From assembly GCA_964519345.1 (NCBI GenBank), contig CAZFKX010000023.1, forward strand, positions 62,001-126,000: a stretch of 64,000 bases of DNA. The letters run 5' to 3'. The stretch is from Persephonella sp964519345. Its GTDB lineage: Bacteria; Aquificota; Aquificia; Aquificales; Hydrogenothermaceae. The stretch's first letter is position 1, and the number at the start of each line of letters is the position of its first letter. A program made the position numbers and the translations under genes. Shown one piece after another: positions 57,538-64,000 of the stretch. Under the pieces are notes generated by a model, which worked only from the letters and a program-made list of their open reading frames with translations, made no database searches and had not been told where the DNA came from.

Positions 57538-58372
57538 TAAATTTACGAAATATTTCAGATGCATTGTATGAACTTCTAACAAGAATACCGCTGTAAATCT
57601 TTTTAAAACCCAATCTATACCCTTCAGCTTCAAATCTTTTAAACTCTTCCTCATTATAATACTTTCTAACAGGATAATTATTCTTTGAAGGCTGAAGGTA
57701 CTGACCAATAGTAAATATATCGCACCCTACCCATACAAGATCTTTCATGACTGAGATAACCTGATCAAAACTCTCGCCAAGACCTACCATTATACCAGAT
57801 TTTGTAATAATTGAGCTGTCCATTTCCTTTACAAGTTTTAATACTTTAAGAGATCTTCTATAATCTCCTTTATGTCTGACTTTACTGTACAATTGGGGTA
57901 CCGTTTCAATATTATGATTAATAATGTCTGGTTTTGATTTTACAACTGCCTCAACTGCCTTTTTATCACCGTTAAAATCTGGGATTAAAACTTCCACAGT
58001 CGTATCCGGGCTTTCTCTTTTTATATTTAAAACAACCTTAGCAAAATGAGATGCTCCACCATCTGGAAGATCATCTCTGCTGACAGAGGTAATTACTACG
58101 TGTTTTAGCCTAAGGCGTTTAACAGCTATTGCTATATTAGAAGGTTCGTCTGGATCTGGAGGTAACGGTTTTCCATAATCTACATCACAGTAAGGACATG
58201 CTCTTGTACACAAATTTCCCAATATCATAAATGTTGCTGTTCTTTTTCCAAAACACTCGCCAATATTAGGACAGGAGGCTTCCTCACATACAGTATTTAG
58301 ATTTAGTTTTCTCAAAAGCTTTTTCATCTCTGTTACTTCAGGTATAAGTGGTGATCTAACCTTTGGTTTCAT
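57530..58372 (-). CDS. lipA: Lipoyl synthase
   Basis: This radical SAM enzyme of about 280 residues inserts two sulfurs into octanoyl-lipoyl domains. The auxiliary cluster motif is CEEASCPNIGECF and the radical SAM motif CTRACPYCDVD; HVVITSVSRDDLPDGGASHF and NHNIETVPQLY are conserved. The ATG at 58372 (MKPKVRSPLIPE) follows AGGAGG with seven-base spacing, so the upstream in-frame extension is not used. It converges on the hypothetical gene and diverges from the CoA-binding gene. Confidence 0.96.
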   Translation of the reverse strand: MKPKVRSPLIPEVTEMKKLLRKLNLNTVCEEASCPNIGECFGKRTATFMILGNLCTRACPYCDVDYGKPLPPDPDEPSNIAIAVKRLRLKHVVITSVSRDDLPDGGASHFAKVVLNIKRESPDTTVEVLIPDFNGDKKAVEAVVKSKPDIINHNIETVPQLYSKVRHKGDYRRSLKVLKLVKEMDSSIITKSGIMVGLGESFDQVISVMKDLVWVGCDIFTIGQYLQPSKNNYPVRKYYNEEEFKRFEAEGYRLGFKKIYSGILVRSSYNASEIFRKFIR

Positions 58373-58465
58373 TACAACCTCCTGTATGTTATGAAATAAA
58401 TCATAACACGAACAGGGGTACATCTATTAAATTAATCTTCTCTCAGAATCAAGGAGGTTTAAGTC

Positions 58466-58888
58466 ATGACTGTAATAAATAATGACAGGGATATAAAAAA
58501 AATATTAAAAGAAAGCAGGAATGTTGCTGTAGTGGGTATATCGCCAAACCCATCAAAACCAAGCTACTTTGTTTCTGAGGTTTTACAAAAATACGGTTTC
58601 AAACTCTTTTTTGTTAACCCAAAATATGCGGGAGAAGAAATACTCGGAGAAAAAGTTTACGGCAGTATAAAAGATATCCCCGAAAAGATAGACATTGTTG
58701 ATATTTTTAGAAGACCGGCTGATGTTCCTGACGTTGCAAGAGAAGCAAAAGAAAAAGGCTTCAAAACATTCTGGTTTCAGCCAGGAACTGTTAACAATCA
58801 AGTTGTAGAAGATCTTAACAGCGAAGGTTATAATGTTGTGGTTGACAGATGTATGAAAGTTGAATGTATTAGACTTTTAGAGGAGTAG
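58466..58888 (+). CDS. CoA-binding (YccU-like) Rossmann-fold protein
   Basis: This 140-residue protein has a CoA-binding domain: NVAVVGISPNPSKPSYFVSEVLQKYGFKLFFVNPKYAGEEILGEKVYGSI, then VDIFRRPADVPDVAREA and FWFQPGTVNNQ. It ends GYNVVVDRCMKVECIRL, typical of the YccU family. These single-domain proteins bind CoA or acyl-CoA; their role is poorly known. The ATG follows AAGGAGG. The folE gene begins after four bases. Confidence 0.9.
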   Translation: MTVINNDRDIKKILKESRNVAVVGISPNPSKPSYFVSEVLQKYGFKLFFVNPKYAGEEILGEKVYGSIKDIPEKIDIVDIFRRPADVPDVAREAKEKGFKTFWFQPGTVNNQVVEDLNSEGYNVVVDRCMKVECIRLLEE

Positions 58889-58892
58889 AAAA

Positions 58893-59450
58893 TTGGAAAT
58901 TGACAAGGAAAAATTAAAAAGGGCTGTTAGACTATTTCTTGAAGCAATAGGAGAAGATCCTAACAGGGAAGGTTTAAAAGACACACCTGATAGGATAGTA
59001 AGACTTTGGGAAGAGTTTAAATCTTATGAAAATTTTAATATGACGGTATTTGAAGATATTGGTAATTACGATGAGATGGTTGTTGTGAGAGACATACAGT
59101 TTTACTCGTTCTGTGAACATCACCTGCTCCCATTTTTTGGAAAGGCTCATATTGCTTACATTCCTGAGAAGAAAGTATGCGGTCTTTCAAAGCTTGTAAG
59201 AATAGTCAACAAATTCTCTTATAGACCACAGGTTCAGGAAAGATTAACCGCCCAGATAGCAGACTTTCTTGAAAAAGAGCTAAAACCAAAAGGAGTAGCC
59301 GTTATCCTTGAGGCAGAACACCTGTGTATGTCTATGAGGGGCGTTAAAAATCCATCTTCCTACACAGTAACAAGTAAACTAACAGGTGTCTTTATGGATG
59401 ATGAAAAAACAAGAAATGAGTTTTTGAACCTTATTCATAATGGGAGATAG
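58893..59450 (+). CDS. folE: GTP cyclohydrolase I
   Basis: This 185-residue enzyme converts GTP to dihydroneopterin triphosphate, the first step in folate and other pterin synthesis. Zinc ligands are in FCEHHLLPFFG and EHLCMSMRGVKNPSS; GREDPNREGLKDTPDRIVRLW-like residues occupy the N-terminus. It starts with TTG at 58893 after GAGGAG. It is co-transcribed with the CoA-binding gene. The pteridine-reductase-like SDR at 2389 might act in the same pterin pathway. Confidence 0.96.
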   Translation: MEIDKEKLKRAVRLFLEAIGEDPNREGLKDTPDRIVRLWEEFKSYENFNMTVFEDIGNYDEMVVVRDIQFYSFCEHHLLPFFGKAHIAYIPEKKVCGLSKLVRIVNKFSYRPQVQERLTAQIADFLEKELKPKGVAVILEAEHLCMSMRGVKNPSSYTVTSKLTGVFMDDEKTRNEFLNLIHNGR

Positions 59451-59453
59451 ATC

Positions 59454-62400
59454 TTACTCAAAAAAATACTCATCAGGTGATAATATCTTTGATACCTCCT
59501 GCTTAAAACTGTCATTTATATCTACATAAAAGTCTGAATGGACTGCTATTTCACAGTAAAACTTACCTTCTTCAAATATCTCGATTATAACCTCCTTATC
59601 TCCTTTGAATTTTTCACACAGATTTTTTATTTTAAGGGCAACTCCATTTAATGCCTTTTCTTTGGGAAGTCTAAATTTTACAGATCTTACCTGTTTATTC
59701 ACACTCTCTATAGGCTCAACTGATAAAGCATTCATGGATATCTTCTCCTGTTCTTCACTTATTTCAAGATTTCCTTCTATTATTACTATCCTGTCCTCTT
59801 CTAAAAAAGAAGTGTCTTCCATCTTTTCGGTAAACACCCTTACATCTAAAATTCCTGTTTCATCCTGGACTGTAAGTACGGCCATTGTAGATCCTGATCT
59901 GGTTTTTTTCTTCTTAATATCAGATATAACGCCAGCTATTCTAACCCGATCTCCTGTTTTTTTCTCAGGTAATGAGTTTATTTTAACTACGTAACCTTGA
60001 AGTTCCTTTTTATAAGCATTTAATGGATGACCTGATATATAAAAGCCAAGAACTTCTTTCTCGTAATTAAGTTTCTCCTTTTCTGAAATCGGTTCTCTGT
60101 TCTCGTACACGAAACCGTTGCCATTATCAACCTGTGGCATAGCCCCAAACAGCAAGCTTTGGCCTGAAGCTTTCTTTTCCCTTGCCCTTTGACCTGCTGA
60201 TAAAGCTTTATCAACCGTTGCAAGCATAATCCCCCTATCTACTCCGGTAAAATCAAAAGCACCTGCTTTAATAAGTGCTTCAAGAACTCTTTTGTTTAAA
60301 GCTTTAGAGTCAAGCCTTTCTGCTATATCAAATATATCTGTATAATCCCCCTTTCTTTCCCTTTCTTCAACAATAATTTTTGCAGACTGTTCACCAACAT
60401 TTTTTATCCGGGAAAGCCCAAATCTAATCTTACCTTTTTCCTCTATGCTGAAATTTGATCTACTTCTGTTTATATCAGGGGGTAAGAGTTTTATACCAAA
60501 ACTCTCCATATCAATAAGGAGGTTTAAGAATTTATCATCATTACCTTCCGTCGAAAGCTTTACAGCAAAAAACTCTTCAGGATAGTATGTTTTTATATAA
60601 GCTGTCCAGTATGTAAGATAAGCATAAGCTGTGGAGTGTGATTTATTAAAAGAGTAGGATGCAAATTTCTCAATATCTTCCCAAAGTTTTGTAATTTTCT
60701 GCTTGTCAAAACCTCTTTCAACAGCTCCATTTATAAATCTGTCTTTCATTTTAGCCATAACGTCTGCTTTTTTCTTACCTATAGCTTTTCTGAGGGTATC
60801 AGCTTCTGCCATCGTAAAACCTGAAAGAATGTTGGCAAGGAACATGACCTGCTCTTGATAAACAACAATTCCATAAGTCTCTTCTAACACTTCCTTTGCT
60901 TCTTCAAATGGATACTCTACAGGTTTTCTTCCATGCTTCCTATCTATAAAATCATCTACCATTCCTGACATTAACGGACCAGGCCTGAATAAAGCCAGAA
61001 TAGCTATTATTTCATCAAACTTGTCTGGCTTAAGCCTGGTTAAAAGATCCTGCATACCTTTACTTTCAAGCTGGAATACTCCAGTTGTTTTGCCTGATTG
61101 AAGGAGTTTATAAACATTTCTGTCATCTATCGGAAGTTTTAAAAAATCAATATCAACCTTATGTCTATCCTTTATGAGCCTTTTCATATAATCAAGTTCG
61201 GTAAGTGTTTTAAGTCCCAAGAAATCCATTTTTACCAGACCAAGCATCTCTAATGTAACCATGTCAAACTGGGTAGCTTTGGTTCCATCTTTATCAAGAT
61301 ACACAGGAACATACTCATCTAAAGGTCCAGAAGCTATAACAACGCCTGCAGCATGTATCCCTGTATGTCTTGCCATTCCTTCCAGTTTTTTAGCAAGGTC
61401 TATAAGCTCTCTAACTCTTTCATCTGTTTCATAAAGCTTTCTAAACTCAGGACTGACCTCGAGATTTTCCTCTATTGTCAATGTAGAACCCTGAACCGGT
61501 CCTGGTAGTATCATCTTGGCAATTTTATCAGCTTCTGAATATGAAAAACCAAGAACTCTTGCAACATCTCTAATAACCATTTTTGATTTCATAAAATTGT
61601 AAGTAATAATCTGGGCTACAGATTCCTCTCCATACTTTTCCTTCACATACTCAATTATCTTAGATCTGTTTTCCATACAGAAATCAACGTCGATATCTGG
61701 CATTGATATCCTGTCAGGGTTCAAAAATCTCTCAAAAATTAGGCCATGTTGGAGAGGATCAACATCTGTTATGCCCAGCGTATATGCCACTAAAGAACCC
61801 GCCGCACTACCCCTGCCTGGACCTACAGGAATAGCATTCTTTTTTGCATAATTAATAAAATCTTGAACTATAAGAAAGTATTCGGGGAATCCCATCTGCT
61901 TTATAACATCAATCTCATATCTGAGTCTCTCTCTGTATTCTTCTATCTGTTTCTTTGAAAGATTCCCCTTTTCTGAAAGCCTTTTTTCAAGACCTTCCCA
62001 TGCAAGTTTTTCAAAGTAATCAGCTTTTTCCTGATCTGTTGCTTCTCTATCAAGTCCAGGAATCTTATATTTCGGAAATAGATATCCTCTTGTTTCTGAA
62101 GTTTCTATCTCAACATTACATTTTTCTGCTATTTCTACAGTATTTTTTAATGCCTCCTCATAACCTTTAAACTTTTCATACATCTCCTCAGGTCTGGTGA
62201 AATGAAGTCCTCCTACCTTAAAAGCTCTTCCTTTCTCCTTAAGCTGTTTTAATGTAAGCTTCATCTGAAGAGCTTTAATAACATCATGAGCTTTCTGATC
62301 TTCAGGATTCAGGTAGTGCGAATCATTCGTTGCAACAACTTTAACACCTAACTTTTTAGCAAGCTTTAGTATTCCTTTGTTTGCTTCTTCTTGTTCCGGA

Positions 62401-62951
62401 AGACCATTTATCTGAATCTCAAAGTAAAGGTCTTCCCCAAATATATCCTTCAATCTTTTTGCCTGTTTGTAAGCTTCATCAAACTTTCCCTGGGAGAGAA
62501 GATGTGGTACGAAACCTTTAAGACATGCCGTCTGACATATAAGCCCTTCATGGTATCTTTCTAAAAGATCCCAATCTATTCTCGGTTTATAGTAGAATCC
62601 TTCTGTATATGCTAAAGAAGAAAGCTTCATAAGATTTTTAAATCCTGTTTTATCTTTTGCATGAAGTATAAGATGGTAGTTTTTATCTGAAAGGATATCA
62701 TCTGAACCTTCGCCTTTTTTTTCAAATCTGTTTGATGTAAAGTATGCTTCCATTCCTATAATAGGTTTTATTCCAACCTTTTTCATTTCTTGATAGAACT
62801 GGACTGCTCCAAATATATTCCCATGATCCGTCATACCTACAGCTTTATATCCATACTCTACTGCTTTTTGGGCAAGTTCAGGAATTTTTATCGCACCATC
62901 AAGTAATGAGTAATGTGTGTGTAGATGAAGATGAACAAAATCCTTGGACAT
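59454..62951 (-). CDS. dnaE: DNA polymerase III alpha subunit
   Basis: This 1165-residue C-family polymerase has an N-terminal PHP domain (FVHLHLHTHYSLLDGAIK, VGMTDHGNIFGAVQFYQ). Its catalytic core includes GPGRGSAAGSLVAYTLGITDVDPL with PDIDVDFCMENR acidic residues. The beta-binding region, HhH motif (LEALIKAGAFDF) and an OB-fold (VRIAGVISDIKKKKTRSGSTMAVLTVQDETG, in part) end the protein. The length is normal for DnaE1. The end lies three bases from the convergent folE stop. A Cas6 gene is immediately upstream. Confidence 0.97.
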   Translation of the reverse strand: MSKDFVHLHLHTHYSLLDGAIKIPELAQKAVEYGYKAVGMTDHGNIFGAVQFYQEMKKVGIKPIIGMEAYFTSNRFEKKGEGSDDILSDKNYHLILHAKDKTGFKNLMKLSSLAYTEGFYYKPRIDWDLLERYHEGLICQTACLKGFVPHLLSQGKFDEAYKQAKRLKDIFGEDLYFEIQINGLPEQEEANKGILKLAKKLGVKVVATNDSHYLNPEDQKAHDVIKALQMKLTLKQLKEKGRAFKVGGLHFTRPEEMYEKFKGYEEALKNTVEIAEKCNVEIETSETRGYLFPKYKIPGLDREATDQEKADYFEKLAWEGLEKRLSEKGNLSKKQIEEYRERLRYEIDVIKQMGFPEYFLIVQDFINYAKKNAIPVGPGRGSAAGSLVAYTLGITDVDPLQHGLIFERFLNPDRISMPDIDVDFCMENRSKIIEYVKEKYGEESVAQIITYNFMKSKMVIRDVARVLGFSYSEADKIAKMILPGPVQGSTLTIEENLEVSPEFRKLYETDERVRELIDLAKKLEGMARHTGIHAAGVVIASGPLDEYVPVYLDKDGTKATQFDMVTLEMLGLVKMDFLGLKTLTELDYMKRLIKDRHKVDIDFLKLPIDDRNVYKLLQSGKTTGVFQLESKGMQDLLTRLKPDKFDEIIAILALFRPGPLMSGMVDDFIDRKHGRKPVEYPFEEAKEVLEETYGIVVYQEQVMFLANILSGFTMAEADTLRKAIGKKKADVMAKMKDRFINGAVERGFDKQKITKLWEDIEKFASYSFNKSHSTAYAYLTYWTAYIKTYYPEEFFAVKLSTEGNDDKFLNLLIDMESFGIKLLPPDINRSRSNFSIEEKGKIRFGLSRIKNVGEQSAKIIVEERERKGDYTDIFDIAERLDSKALNKRVLEALIKAGAFDFTGVDRGIMLATVDKALSAGQRAREKKASGQSLLFGAMPQVDNGNGFVYENREPISEKEKLNYEKEVLGFYISGHPLNAYKKELQGYVVKINSLPEKKTGDRVRIAGVISDIKKKKTRSGSTMAVLTVQDETGILDVRVFTEKMEDTSFLEEDRIVIIEGNLEISEEQEKISMNALSVEPIESVNKQVRSVKFRLPKEKALNGVALKIKNLCEKFKGDKEVIIEIFEEGKFYCEIAVHSDFYVDINDSFKQEVSKILSPDEYFFE

Positions 62952-63048
62952 TCTATTACCTCTAAAATTTTTTGGAAGGGAATATACAATCTATAAAATT
63001 TTTTCGTTTAAATCAATCGGAGAAATTAACAGAATTTTAACGGAATTT

Positions 63049-63852
63049 TTAAAGCTGTTCCTTAAGTTCTATCATACCAAATCCCTGACATGTTCTGATT
63101 CCAATGCCTGTTTTATATATGATCTCAAGATCTTGTTTACTACCTGATAGTTTAAATATTCCTGTACTTCCAGTAAGGTACATAACAGGTTTACCCGTAT
63201 TTTCTCTGAAATCTTTTAACGTATGTTTTACAACCTGCTTTTTCATATCAACAGGTTCAAACCTTAAAGGACGATCTAAACCTCTACCTTTTAAATAGGG
63301 AGATGAAAGAATTCTATCCATTATCCTGTTTAGGTAATGATTAAAGGTATCATCAGAAAATAGTACAGGTCTGTTATCATCATTCTCGATAAGAATAGGT
63401 GAGTTTGTTTTGAATATAACGGTTTCTTTTTCTATAGGTTTTTCATTTATAAATATCATTCTTTCTATTAACCATATAAGTCTTCTATTCTGGATGATCA
63501 TATTACAGTTTGAACTAAAATTAAATCTTTTCAATTTCTTAAGCCCGCGATATACGGCATTAATAAGATCCTTATCTAAGGAACCTACATAAAGTACTAT
63601 CGGTTTTTTATTTGTATAAAAAACTATATCCTCTACAGTGAAATTTTCATCTATCTGTATTTTTCCAATCCTCTGGGTCTTTTTTGTTGGAAGAGCAAGA
63701 TTAAAACAGTAAGGCCTTACAACTCTTTTATCTTCAAAAAATTTTTGATTACCATTAGATCCAAGTTTTATAGCATTTTTTATTAATGATACAACCCTGT
63801 GTCTGTAAAGTATAGGTACCATATCAGATTTTATTAACACTTTAAGTCTCAT
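63049..63852 (-). CDS. cas6: Cas6 family CRISPR endoribonuclease
   Basis: This protein of about 267 residues has the RAMP pattern. An N-terminal ferredoxin-like part (MRLKVLIKSDMVPILYRHRVV) is followed by an insert, and the C-terminal glycine-rich loop GIGIRTCQGFGMIEL is the Cas6 signature. Cas6 cuts CRISPR precursor RNA within repeats. The histidine in YRHRVV may be catalytic. The start at the ATG at 63852 follows GGGAGGGAG; an earlier ATG (63867) lies within the ribosome site. No repeat array or other cas gene is in the window; they may lie beyond the right edge. Confidence 0.87.
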   Translation of the reverse strand: MRLKVLIKSDMVPILYRHRVVSLIKNAIKLGSNGNQKFFEDKRVVRPYCFNLALPTKKTQRIGKIQIDENFTVEDIVFYTNKKPIVLYVGSLDKDLINAVYRGLKKLKRFNFSSNCNMIIQNRRLIWLIERMIFINEKPIEKETVIFKTNSPILIENDDNRPVLFSDDTFNHYLNRIMDRILSSPYLKGRGLDRPLRFEPVDMKKQVVKHTLKDFRENTGKPVMYLTGSTGIFKLSGSKQDLEIIYKTGIGIRTCQGFGMIELKEQL

Positions 63853-64000
63853 CTTTCTCCCTCCCATTAATTTAAAATATAATACAATTTCATTAATTTT
63901 TAAAGTCTCAATTAGTAATATATTATTAATTAATAAAAATTCTAAACTAAATCCCAGAATTAAAAATTAAAAAATGTAAGTGCAGATTTTATACCTGTTT

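Noticed and set aside
58373..58423. Upstream extension of lipA with a Cys-rich start
   Set aside because: A perfect AGGAGG precedes the ATG at 58372, and lipoyl synthases start there.
63868..64000. Possible CRISPR leader or repeats beside cas6
   Set aside because: I see only AT-rich non-repetitive sequence; no unit recurs.

Overview
This window is a contiguous, gene-dense piece of a low-GC bacterial chromosome. The gene set points to the Aquificota, most likely Hydrogenothermaceae (Persephonella/Sulfurihydrogenibium-like). The pointers are a cytoplasmic group-2-type [NiFe] hydrogenase beside nickel-handling genes, small periplasmic c-type cytochromes, a tRNA nucleotidyltransferase fused to DHH and CBS domains, a paired NuoE/NuoF, and heavy A/T use with many TTG starts. 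The lineage is inference from gene content; no rRNA is present. No insertion sequence, prophage or CRISPR array is visible.

Layout. 1-2326 (minus): the start of a gene running off the left edge, then an ExeA-like ATPase with an SH3 tail paired with a SPOR-domain membrane protein. 2389-6091 (plus): pteridine-reductase-like SDR, metallo-beta-lactamase-fold hydrolase, ThiO-like oxidase, class I aminotransferase. 6084-9766 (minus): metG-nuoE-nuoF operon. 9904-12103 (plus): phosphoglucomutase, an acidic unknown protein, a thioesterase. 12104-12190 (minus): tRNA-Leu(GAG) with an excellent sigma-70 promoter. 12210-16999 (plus): DHH/CBS/nucleotidyltransferase, a membrane protein with five YYKG repeats, a two-component system. 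17104-18072: a small membrane protein and two c-type cytochromes, one with no ordinary start codon. 18213-20561: hemE, sfsA, a TRIC/UPF0126 membrane protein. 20554-22423 (minus): two cell-wall enzymes. 22495-26083: murC, nicotinate phosphoribosyltransferase, a zinc/manganese binding protein. 26065-30958: rsgA, a lipoprotein-like PKD metalloprotease with a C-terminal sorting tail, a phosphatase, trpC. 31073-35649: U32 protein, diguanylate cyclase, MTA phosphorylase, small membrane proteins, HAD phosphatase. 35656-39172 (minus): Aer-type PAS protein, uvrC, a thioredoxin-fold protein. 39288-43299 (plus): typA, DUF445 protein, a PilZ/zinc-ribbon/sigma-54 activator. 43301-43522 (minus): a small exported protein behind a candidate sigma-54 promoter.

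43775-50302 (plus) is the main metabolic block: a CCG-domain iron-sulfur protein, a nickel/cobalt-type ABC ATPase with a histidine tail, nikR, hypB, a VOC protein, a TetR regulator and the hydrogenase small and large subunits. Nickel sensing, supply and insertion therefore sit beside the enzyme that uses nickel. The large subunit ends exactly at its final metal-site motif, so it should not need the usual maturation protease. 50404-64000 holds leuA, an M23 peptidase, a transaldolase-family enzyme, a DUF2103-like protein, dnaA, a DEAD-box helicase, lipA, a CoA-binding protein, folE, dnaE and, at the right edge, a Cas6-type CRISPR endoribonuclease without a visible array.

The genome is very compact: eight convergent gene pairs overlap at their stop codons. 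No gene-free stretch exceeds 300 bases; the longest is 43523-43774, which holds the sigma-54-like promoter and otherwise AT-rich sequence in which I see nothing further. I did not find a wholly new multi-gene system. The strongest leads are the PilZ-sigma-54 activator with the adjacent -24/-12 promoter and its leaderless exported peptide, the extension-less hydrogenase, the YYKG-repeat membrane protein, and the start-less cytochrome.
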